NCBI GenBank assembly: GCA_944990035.1
Contig: CALYLX010000111.1
Coordinates: 868,001 to 932,000 of the forward strand
Source of the DNA: Clitopilus passeckerianus
Lineage: Eukaryota; Basidiomycota; Agaricomycetes; Agaricales; Entolomataceae
Direction of reading: 5' to 3'
DNA length: 64,000 bases
Of this stretch, positions 44,660-54,850 are shown one piece after another (positions within the stretch are counted from its first letter, which is position 1; each line of letters starts with the position of its first letter). The notes beneath the pieces are model-generated. The model made no database searches. It was not told the DNA's origin and was given only the letters and a program-made list of their open reading frames with translations. The translations under genes and the position numbers were made by a program.

Positions 44660-46159
44660 ATTAACTACCACGCTCAGAACCGACCTCACCAGGCTTCGCC
44701 GGGATTGTACCAATACCATAACTGGCTTGAAGCTAGAGGAAAACAGGCTCAAAGACTGCTTGCGGGAAGTTAAATTAGAGCAGGACACCCTTGCGCGACG
44801 CATCTCTGGGCTCGATGCTGCACTAGCTCCTCACAGAAAGCTTCCACAGGAAATTCTATCCTATATATTTACGCTCAGTCGTCGGCAAACCGCGTTCCTC
44901 ATTCGGCCTTCAAGTAGCTCTCCCAAATCTTCAAGCCCAGGTCGCCCTGATCACATTTGTTTTCTATGGAGACAAGTTTCTCTGACCACACCTACATTAT
45001 GGAAAGAGGTCGTTGTGGATTACAGCAACCTACATCTTCCCCATGGCGTATTCCCCATCAGATCAAGAACCGAGTTTCATACAACTACCCACGACATGAC
45101 CGACTTTGCGAAAGTAACTATGCTTCGCGGCATCCGTTCATTAACTATTTAAATCCGGGTCAACCTCCGATAATGAATGTTGGAAACAGGAGGGCAAGAT
45201 CTCTTACGAAGCCTGGTTCTCCAAGTTTCCTCGCGACTGGAGAGCCTTACTGTTTCGCAGTCAGGCCTGTCCCAGGATTTCATAAACACGTTCACTGGGA
45301 TGTTTCCATCTCTTCCACTGTTGAAATATCTGTCGGCCACGTTTTCTCTGAAGCGCGGGGACCATTTTCCTCTTCTTCGTTCGTAAATTACCTTTCAAAC
45401 GTATTGCAGCCCATGCTAATGATTCGTGATGCAGACAAACCCCTAGAGAATCTATATCATCTGGACCTCTATGACGAGGATACGTACAATCCCATCAAAC
45501 TCTCCGAAGAAGGACTCTATCAGATCCTCTCTTTTTGCCCGAATCTCAAGGAGTGCTCAGCCTACATCAGCTGTGATGGCCATCCGCCCGGGAACCAAAT
45601 TGACCCATTGTTTGCCAACAAGGCATCCCTTGGAGCGTTACAACAGTTTGAGATTTGCAGAGAGGCATGCACACACGAGCCCGCCTCCGACCCGATGCCT
45701 TTTCTTACGCACCTCATTCTACCTTCCCTACGAGATCTCAAACTCTATCATGACAAGGTCTCGAACGGTCGGAAAATAGTCAAAGATCTTGTTGAGCGCT
45801 CTCAATGCAGCCTCGATATCCTAGTGATGGGTAGCCAACTACCCGAAGACGATACGATCTGGGGTTGGGAACCATTTTTCCATAGCCTTCCCCAACTCAC
45901 CTGGTTAGGGGTTGACGACGTACTTCCGTCAAACGTGCTTTAAATGATTCAAAGAGAAGAATGCCTCCCAAAGCTGCGAACAATAAACTGCCCAGTGACC
46001 GCTCGTGATGATACCTGCGCAGCCATCCGAACTTTCTTCGAATCTCGCTTTGACGGACCTCCTCCCTTCAACCCCGCCTGCTTCTATCTCTACTCATCCG
46101 ACTCCGAAACAAGTGATAGTGAAAGTGATATATCATTCGACGAAGACTCCGATATGTAA
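44660..46159 (+). pseudogene. Decayed F-box-like/LRR gene, copy 3
   Basis: The best preserved copy. An N-terminal coiled coil (LRRDCTNTITGLKLEENRLK) leads to SGLDAALAPHRKLPQEILSY then IFTLSRRQ, the F-box-like motif, and CFLWRQVSLTTPTLWKEVVV. I find no ATG in frame before this region. The frame ends at RGIRSLTI and continues in another as GGQDLLRSLVLQVSSRLESL, LKYLSATFSLKRGDHFPLL and, after a possible intron, KPLENLYHLDLYDEDTYNPI through LPQLTWLGVDDVLPSNVL. A TAA at 45941-45943 then separates this from REECLPKLRTINCPVTARDD and an acidic Ser/Asp tail. One shift and one nonsense codon argue for a pseudogene, but the long open stretches mean decay is recent or that errors are present. Confidence 0.7.
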
Positions 46160-46544
46160 TCTCGGTTTTCACTCTTGCCCAATTGTTCATCTGACTCCGA
46201 CACAGAAGTGGTTATGCCAGTGAAATCTCACTCGGCGCATAATACCAGTTCGCATTCTACGACGTATCAGTTACGTGTTTTCTCGTGGAATACCGTTTTT
46301 CTGATTCTCACTCGCATCTAGGTTCCTTTTCGAATCGTTCTAGGACTACTACTCCAGGGTCTGGAAAAATGATCCCAATTTAACCCTAATCGTATTCGAT
46401 TTCCAATAAGTTCAAGATATTAAGATACAAGATGGTGTTACACATATACCAATGGGAGTGTTAAAGTGATTGAATATACACGCAAGGTTAAGCTACTACT
46501 ATGGCAGGCACGATGAAGCACGTAATCTACGCAGATAGTGACTG

Positions 46545-46562
46545 CACACACACACACACACA
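46545..46562. repeat. (CA)9 microsatellite
   Basis: Nine CA units lying just past the stop codon (46569) of the minus-strand kinase gene, so in its 3' untranslated region, where the transcript reads as TG repeats. Confidence 0.95.
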
Positions 46563-46568
46563 CTGCTG

Positions 46569-48662
46569 TCATCGTTCCTCTGCATCTTCCACATGTTCGA
46601 CCGATTCCACAATCTCATGTACCAGCTCAAAGGTAACTCCTGGTATGATCCTTTCAGCCTCCGTGAAAGCTCGCTGCAATGCACTAAGTGCCACTCTTGC
46701 TTCCTGTGTTGAAACTCGAGGGAATAGCTGGTGATGCGGAAGTGTCAGCTTCACACCAACCTTTCAGGGGATGATACTCACCGACGCAATAGCAGGCAGG
46801 ACGACCGAGTCCAACATCGCCGTACTACTATCCGTTACAGGATCCTCATCCTCCAAATTCATCTCCCCCATCTTCTGGTGCGCTTGCCCTGTCTTCGAAG
46901 AGTATGTATCCACATATTGGTCATCGTAGTCCTCGAAGTCCGATGGCTCCCTCCTTCCTTGGTTGTGTTGGCTCTGTCGTGGGCTCTCCCGAGGTCCTTG
47001 AGGAACAACACCAGGAGGTGCATGCCTTACCGTCGATTGCTCAAATCGGCTCGAACCAGATCCCCCAGAACCTCCTGACCCCGAGGAAGCAGTGGCAGCA
47101 TGGGGAACTGGCGGTAGAGGAAGCTCGCCCTTGTTTGACGCTGCGAGCCTGATTGAGCCTGTGGATCCGGAGCCTCGACGACCGTTTGCTGAGTCTGGAG
47201 GAGGATGCGTGTCGTCGTTCTCCCAAGTCAGAGGTGGTCCCGACACAGCGGCACGTCCTATAGTCCCAGGGCGAGCAGAGTGTCTGACTGTACCGAAGTC
47301 CCAAAGGTCTTCTAAATCGCCATTGGCGGAGCTATGCATAGGAAAGTGAGCTTAATTCTTGGCAGGTTAGTTCGAGGGAGAAACTAACAGATCAGGAGCC
47401 TCATCCCTGTCATCGTCATCCTGCCGGCCTCCGCCTTCAGCTCTCCAGCGTTCGTGTCGTTCAATCAGTTCAGTGAGGTAGCTTGTTTTCTTTGCCATCC
47501 TTACGAACTTGTGCTTGAGGAGGTCTCGTGCAGAAGGTCTCTATATGGTGGTGAGTTCCATATCTGTCTTCATAAAGAAAGGAATGCATACATCTCGTGG
47601 ATCTCTCTGCAAGCAGTAAGAAACAAATTCCCTGAATGGTTTCGAGAAGTTTCCATCCAAAACAGGCGGTGGATTCTTTGGGATCAAGAAGAGAACCTTC
47701 ATTGGGTGCAGTTCTGCGTAAGGCGGTTCTCCCTTCGCCAGCTCAATGGCTGTAATACCCAGACTCCAAATATCAGCCTTGTGGTCGTATCCGCTCTGCT
47801 TGATAACTTCGGGCGACATCCAGTACGGTGTACCAACGAAAGTGTTTTTCTTCGCTGACAAGGTGCCTGAGAGTTGACCAGAGACACCGAAGTCCGCAAG
47901 CTTCACATCTCCTCCTGCAGAAAGAAGAATGTTGGCCGCTAGATAGCATAGGAGTAGTATGTCAGCCCCGTAAGGTATAAAGAGGGCCTTGATGCACCTT
48001 TAATATCACGATGTAATTTCCCTTCTGTATGGAGGTATTCCAGGCCCTTCAGGAGTTCACGGATGATAATCGCAATGTATTCCTCTCTGAAGACGCCCGG
48101 TTTCATCTAGAAAAGGAAAAATTGCATAAATGAACATTGCGTCACAATGAGTGGGGGCATACCAAATCAGAGCAAGAGCCTCCTGAGCAGTATCTAAGGG
48201 CCGGGAGGTTAGAAGAGGGGAAAAGAGCGTGAATGGAACGTACTCCATGACTATCCATAGGTTTGAACCCTTGAGAAATGAGCCATGGTATCTGGGTAAT
48301 GGTCAGACGAGGGTACTGAAGCTGAAGGTTTGGACGACGTGCTTGGTGACATGGGGAGAATCGAGTTGAGAAAGAATCTGTATTTCCTGCTGGATGTCTT
48401 CTATTTCGTCTTCTGCACTTTCTAGATCTATGATCTTTATTGCCACCGTCTTCTGCGTTCTCTTGTCGTAGCTGAGATTGACCTGGTCAATAGAGCCCAT
48501 TGGGTATCGCCTTGAACGACATTCACCCTTTGTAGACCTCTCCAAAGGATCCCTTTCCTGTATCCGCATTAGTTATGAAGCCGCCCTCCAAAGGCAAGGC
48601 TGCCACGCACCGATCCTGTCCTGCTTCACATACAGCTCCTCCGGATCCTGGTTTCGTGCATC
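46569..48662 (-). CDS. GCK-III (MST3/Nak1-type) Ste20-like protein kinase, first exon unresolved
   Basis: Ser/Thr kinase of the germinal-centre III class; relatives (Kic1, Nak1, MST3/4) control cell polarity and separation, usually with a Mo25 partner and an NDR kinase below them. The first exon I can place begins at 48662 ([17 protein letters not shown]); the start codon must lie in an upstream exon that I could not fix, since the frame meets a TGA just before the acceptor. Then [11 protein letters not shown], an intron, [87 protein letters not shown] and [20 protein letters not shown]. The C-terminal half is disordered, ending with a helical block ([20 protein letters not shown], then [20 protein letters not shown]) typical of this kinase class. 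Confidence 0.92.
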
Positions 48663-50081
48663 CTGTTTGAAATGAAGAGATCAGCTACGATCGTTGGGTA
48701 ACACGGCACCATTCCATGCACCATATCAGATCAAGTCAGAATGGAGAGTCTCCAGTTTTCAAACTGCGGGTAACGCGTCAAGAATGGGTATGCAAGCTCC
48801 TCAAGCTCTGGACTGCCCACACTGGGTATATCTCCGCAATAAGATGATGAGGTTTGTCTTTAAAGTTCACGATCTCAATGATAGTGTCGATAACGAGTCC
48901 GCAGAAAAGGCGAAAGAGGCGATGTAGGTGGTGGTCAGCAGTGAGCTCGATTTATGTGCCTCAGCCCAAGTTGTGTGTACCCATCAACGTGACTTGGCGT
49001 ACCAAACATGGACCCACGACCGAGCCACCGCGGTTACCTTTCAACATCGATCTCACAGTAAAGCAGGCAGGTATTGAGTACTCAAATTATGACAAGCTGA
49101 GGGTCTACCAAGGGGCAGTATGAATAGGAAAAGTCTCTATTTAGCCAAGTTCAGCGTACTATGCTCGCTCTGGCTCATGAACGGCATGCCGCGGCCATTT
49201 CCTGGCCGTTCTTCCTTCAAAACGAGTCTTCAAATGCACCGCTGTCACGTCCAAACCTACGCCAGTATGCTCTGGGTGAAGCTCAATTCCAGCATTTAGG
49301 GTTCACCTTTGCAATTTGACATATGGCGGTTGCTCTGATGCTGGGCGAAGCACTTAGGACCTCAGCGGTAATGAACAACAACAACACCTTGTGATTGGAG
49401 ATATCATCCAGGCCTATCAGAACGGAGTCTTCACATAACTATCATGGACTGAGCGCCCTTCTATGTAGTCTCGGATTGGTGGCTTTCTGCCTCGTGGCTT
49501 GACTGCTTGCTGCCCAACTTCCCGATCACCAAGGCACCTTCCATCGCCAAACCACCCGGGCATTGAAGAAATCTCGTTCCGACGGAGTGGACACTTTCTT
49601 TGCATCACAGCCTGCCGAAGCTTTTGATTTCCAGTGAAGCAAAAATAACACTGTCCCAGTCTTATGGGTCGGGTAATTTGGTGATCGCACCGAAGTACCG
49701 GTCCAAGTTTGCGCCTCTTGAGTAGTAAATTTCTTCGAATTCATGTCCATTTCATACATGGTTGAGAATATCAATCGTCACGTCGTATTTAGGCAGAAGG
49801 ATATTTCGAGGGTAAGAGGGAATCTAAATCGAATCCAAGGTAAAGGTAGCGCTTTGAGAATGAGAAACGTTGCAAATTACATAGTTGTCGTTAGCAGAAG
49901 TAGTGTGTGATATCCGGTGTATTCAGTGGCCTTCTCCTGCATGTGCCCTATTCGTGGGGTGGATGAGTAACATCCGTGTCCCCTCGCAACCAAAACCTCC
50001 GGCATTCCATTCGTCGTATTCTTTCCAGGCGTGAAGAGAAGAAATCCATGTTAGAAAGAAGAAATATTATTGATTTGAGTT
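48663..50081. other. Spacer, 1.4 kb, with the kinase promoter and probably its first exon
   Basis: Lies between the CDF transporter stop and the first placed kinase exon. Somewhere here must be the kinase's start codon and leader. No other gene is recognisable on either strand. Confidence 0.4.
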
Positions 50082-52007
50082 TCATATCAGCTTCCGGTGT
50101 TCCTGATAAGAGGAGAAATTCAGTTCGATTTTCCAGACGGGGTAGAGCCATTGGAGGAGTACTTACGGGTATGTGGCTGGTTTCATGGTCAACGTGAACG
50201 AACGCCCTCTCGACGTTAGGTAGAAGTTCAATCTTGTCCTGGAGCTGTTGACTGAGGTCATGGGCTCTCCAGAGAGGAGTTTGTGCGTCCATGACGACGT
50301 CAACTTCGACGAAGTAGTCCTATGGGTCTGGTGAGCTCTTATATACTTTCCAAAAGACGCGTTATATATTTACAGGTCCACTCTGTTGTTTGAGTTAGCC
50401 ACTGAGAAATATGTCTAGGAGGAGTACGAACATGATAAGCACGAACAGTGTCGATCTTGAGGATCTCGTCACTGAAAGTAGCGGCTTTGTAAATAACCAG
50501 CTGCAAGAACTCATGTGGAGCGGATTTTCCGGCCAAGAGTTCGAATTCTTTGTAGATAGTGTGACCCCATGATCCGACAACGCCGAGAGCAATCTGTGGA
50601 GGTATTCTAAAAGGTCGGTCATGGACAACCGAGGTAAGATGACTTACAATGATAGCACCTAAGGGATCCAAGACTGCCTTGCCATCAGTCAAGAGTAACG
50701 TCATCTTCATAGGTTACTTACACCACTTCAGTTTACTTCCTCCAACTGACATGAGGATACCTGATACCAGAATTAAAACTATTGCGTTGACTGATGATTG
50801 TCGCTCTTACCGAAGCCGTTAATCCACAGATCATTGCGATGATCCTCCCAAAGTACCTGGACCTGGCTGGAATTCTTGCGGAGAGGATAACTGTACAGGA
50901 AGAGGAGAAATTTCACGCCTGGGCGAACCCCTGCGATCAGGGTGCGGATGCATGCCTAGAGAAGGAAGTGCTTACCGAATGCTACTGCCACCGCAATGAT
51001 TGATGGAAGATGGAATTCTTTGGTTTCGCCACTTGAGTGCGAAGTAAGGTCCCGCACGGACTCGACAATGACAATCAAGTTGACGGAGCCCATCCTGAGG
51101 AAAAAGAAGTGAGATGCCCTGTGACACTAAACTGACATCCGAAAGAGCCTCACAAGAAACCTGAAGTGAAGGGGATGAATGGATGTCTAATCGCTGAGAT
51201 TGCAACTGACCGTATATGATGTTGCCAATATTCTCCAAGCGGGCACCTCCAACGGGCCACTTGCTGGTGTCAAGTCGCGCCGCCTTTCTGTGCAGCCAGA
51301 ATAGCAGAACATTGCTTCCAAGATCGAAAACAGAGTCGATACCAGTGGCTAGCAACGACAGAGAGCCAGAGGAGATAGCAGCATACACTGGGGGTGGGGT
51401 TAGTGTGACGCAATGAGGGAGTGATAAGAAAATTAAGGCCGCTTACGCTGAATAACGCATAGTGCAAAATTCGAGAAAAGACTGGCATAAATGGCAATCT
51501 TCACCTAAGCAAGCCGGCAAGCTGCCTCAACGTCGCGAACATCGGTGACTGCGGATGGAACTTACAGGTAGGCGAGCTTCCTGCTCGACCAGTCGGGCTT
51601 CGGCTGTATGCTCTTCCATGGGCTTGAGCAGAGCCTCAATGAGCTATATTTATTTCAGTATTGGCGAGATTTTGAAGGGACAGATGAAATTTACGCTGTT
51701 TTGGCGCTTCTGATATTTAGCGATGCGTTTGCCTTTCTTGCGTTCACGAAGGGCAGCAATCTGTTCAGGTGCCGTGTACCCCTCACGAAGAGCAAAGGGA
51801 TCCGAAGGCACAGTAGTTGAGGAGATACTGTTCCTCTCGACATCTGGGTCTAAGGTAGGACTGCCTTTAGGCGTTACCGTACCCTCGGATAGCTAGAAGA
51901 AAATTCCTTCAGTACCTAGTTTTGACATCAACGAGGGCAACGAAGATGAAGAAACTGACTGCTGATGCTTGTGAAGACGCTGCAGGAGTGTTCTGATCGT
52001 CAACCAT
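50082..52007 (-). CDS. Mn-type cation diffusion facilitator with two microexons
   Basis: Membrane antiporter that moves divalent metal, probably Mn2+, out of the cytosol. Thirteen exons give 400 residues with all phases fitting. The start MVDDQNTPAASSQASA is at 52007. A cytosolic part (REGYTAPEQIAALRERKKGK) precedes the helices IAIYASLFSNFALCVIQLYA and SLLATGIDSVFDLGSNVLLF. The helix 2 motif is DSVFD and the helix 5 motif is DHRND (in VLWEDHRNDLWINGFGIL); DxxxD in both is the known signature of Mn-CDFs, where Zn types have HxxxD. The C-terminal domain reads DEILKIDTVRAYHSGPDYFV, EVDVVMDAQTPLWRAHDLSQ and VERAFVHVDHETSHIPEHR. Exons 51160-51154 (7 bases, GTTTCTT) and 50382-50374 (9 bases, encoding Ser-Gly-Pro) are extremely small; skipping the first breaks the frame. 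Confidence 0.92.
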
Positions 52008-53190
52008 TGAATTCAGTTATCAAGGGTGGTGTAGTATTAGAGTTGGTGACAAGTCGAGGGTAGAGAACCGAAACAGTGGATTGACCAAATCGGATCAATT
52101 GAATCTGTATAAAATCTGGGTTCCGTCGTTCTGGGCTACCAAATCACTGGCGCTCTCCAACTTACTACAGTAAGAAGCCGTAAAATCGTCCCTCAGCAGC
52201 TCAAACTGAGTATTCTTAGAGAGGGCTTCAGTGGCACTGAAGGTAAGGGGTAAAATAAGGGTTTGATGCTTTTTCGCTCCTCGCTTTTGCCCGAACATAG
52301 TTTGAACTCCGTCTGAACTGGTCCAGATACGCACGGACCACCTTGGCGTAATTACGACATAAATCCGGCGATTTTTGGAATTTCTGAGCGAAATCCTTCC
52401 AAAAGAATTCTGAACATAGAATGTGTTGTAATACCTCGATCTTTGCAAGAATGTGTCTGCAAAGGCAATGCACACCCCTCAGTCGGGCTCAGGCAGATCG
52501 AGATCACTCGATCATTGAGAAGTGCGCTCACGTAACCAGCACTTCTTCCACTGCCACAAGCCATGGACGACAACAACTCGAAGGAGAGTCTTGCTGCTCT
52601 AATGCCAGTTTTCCTCATATTCGCTGTTCTAATGTGAGGATTTCAATTCAAATTCTTGAAGAAAGAGGCTCATTGATGAACTAGTTCTTGCGGTCTCTTC
52701 TGGTGTTTCCTCTCGTCATGTGTGGGAAGGCGCGCTCTGTCTGAACTTTGGAATTACATCCAATTGAGTGCGCAATCAAGCACTGGGGTAGCAGCACGAC
52801 AAAGACGGGGCTTTGGCGACCAAGAAGGCTGGGAAATGGAGACGCGCCGTAGAACTTACTGAAGAGGATGGTTACTTCTGGACATTGTCTGCGTCCGTAT
52901 ATGGTTCGCTTGCGATATACTAGGCTTCATAGCTCAATTTCGGACTCTCCCAAGAACAAACAGACCACCATCGGCTTCTGGAACTTCCGATACTGAAAGC
53001 AACTGGACCCAAATATTTTGAACAATCTATATTTGTTCATGAGGCTGACCGATTGCCTCTATAAAAGACCAACAGCCTCAATCCTAAGACCTCAATCGCC
53101 TTTCCTTCCTACCTTTTGCTTTCATATTGCTTTCGTCTTTGCTGTGCAAAAACACTTCTATAACTTTCAACAACTCTATCTATAAACACA
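52008..53190. other. Divergent intergenic region, 1.2 kb, with TATA box at its right end
   Basis: Lies between the CDF gene (minus) and the secreted-protein gene (plus). TATAAAAG (53060-53067) and a C/T-rich leader (about 53095-53130) precede the ATG at 53191, as in strongly expressed fungal genes. No gene is recognised inside. Confidence 0.5.
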
Positions 53191-54491
53191 ATGAGGATTC
53201 CTTCCAGCTCCTCCGTCATCCTTGCCACCCTTGCCATCTCCTCTTCCTCTTCGAGCTTGGCCGCTCCTGCGGGCGATGCCTCCGAGGCTTCCGGAATGCC
53301 ATCTTCCTCTAGCAACAACAATCTCGCCGGGCGATCCCAACAGGAGGCCGACATTCTTCATCGTAGGTCTTCAAGTGAGTATTCATCACGTTCTTGTCCA
53401 TACACCGATGCTCATTGTGCCCAGTTGTGGGTTCCCAAGGCGAGGTCAGCAAACGCGCTGGCGGCCTGCTCTGCGTCGTCGACGGAATCACGCACGATCT
53501 TCCCATCCTTGGCGATCCTCTGCACAAAATCCTCTGTCCCGACCACCCCAAAGCCCAATCATACAAAGTTAGCGATACCGCCGCCGCTCTCGAGGTCGAC
53601 GAGTCTACCATAAAGCAATTGCAACAAGGCGTGGCGGAATATCAACATGCATTTGCTGCCACCCACGGTCACCAAGCCAGGTCCCATGCTCGCGATCTAC
53701 CTGGCCCAGCCCAATCCGTCGCCGGTACCGTCACGGGAGTGGCTGGCTCATTGACTGGCGCAGCGGCCGGCACCCCCTATAACAGTCCCGATCCTAATCC
53801 GGCCCAAGGTGGGAAGGTTCCAAACCCTGCTGGTGCGGCTGGATCAACCGTCAAACACGTTCCAGTTGCCGGTAGTGTTGCTGGAGGGGTAGTCGACACT
53901 ATCGGCGGGACGGCTGCTGGTGCTGCAGGTACCGTCACAGGCAAGGCGAAAGACACAGTTGGCAAGGTCACTGGCAAACAGCTGCCCTCGACACCAATTC
54001 GACGTGCTCCTCAGGACGTACCCATTCCCGACACGCCAGCTGAAGATGGCAAGCCCGAAGAAGAGGATCCTTCCAAGGCCACCGATCCCGATCAACCAGC
54101 AGCACCCCCTGCTCGCCGTGCTCCTCAGACTCTGTCGCCACCCAATCCGGCTGACAAGGCGCCCAAACCTCCCGTCGACCCTTCTGATGCTAAGAACAAA
54201 GCTCCCGTGAACCCTGCGGAAGCCCCCGGAAAGGTCACTGGACAAGCTGGTGCCCCGGCTCCTGTTGACCCCAGTAACCCTCAGTCTCCTGCTAAGCCCG
54301 AAGCTCCTAACGCACCTGGTCCTGCTGGTTCCACCGCCGGTGCTGCCCCTCGTCCTCCTGCTCGCCGTCAAACTACTGAAGAAGGAGAAACTGGGGAAAT
54401 CGGAGAAGGAGGTACTCCCGGAGATGATGCTGATGGAACTCAGCCAGGGGATTCAACTGAGCCTCCTACGCCTGCCGACGGCACTGCTTAG
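53191..54491 (+). CDS. Secreted Pro/Ala/Gly-rich protein with repeated dibasic sites
   Basis: Two exons (53191-53374 and 53425-54491) give 416 residues. The signal peptide is MRIPSSSSVILATLAISSSS ending near SLAAPA. A short Ser/Asn-rich stretch leads to EVSKRAGGLLCVVDGITHDL and CPDHPKAQSYKVSD, the only ordered-looking part. Then come Ala/Gly-rich repeats of the type SVAGTVTGVAGSLTGAA and GTAAGAAGTVTGKAKDTVGK, followed by Pro-rich sequence with three similar Arg-Arg sites: IRRAPQD, PARRAPQT and PARRQTTE. It ends in an acidic, Gly/Glu/Thr-rich tail. Dibasic sites in a secreted protein are candidate Kex2 cleavage sites. No enzyme domain is recognised. It could be a cell-wall or extracellular-matrix protein or a precursor of small peptides. 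Confidence 0.85.
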
Positions 54492-54850
54492 ATATGAGTG
54501 TTTTATGTCAGAAGATGTTACGGACATTCTATTCTACATACTATCTACTAGTTACATACCCCTCCCTTGTAAAACCCAGTCTTTTTTAATTCTTCAAAAG
54601 GCGTATCTTAGCACAGTGTCATACCCATTCAATAATATCCGGATTTCGAGTGTAACTTTGAAGTGTGTCCTTCAACCTTGTGGATGAATTGAAAGTGCAC
54701 AGCCACATGCCTGCTTTACAACCATCCATCTCCATGGGGCATCGGGGAGCTCACCTTTGCAACTATGATGGTCAACACGGATGCCATTCTCTCTGACAGT
54801 CTCCATCTCATCTCAAGCCTTGACGGCGTAGAGGTGCCCCAGCCCTTCTC
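54492..54850. other. Intergenic spacer, 359 bases
   Basis: Lies between the secreted-protein gene and the glycosyltransferase-like gene, both plus strand. No gene is seen. Confidence 0.4.
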
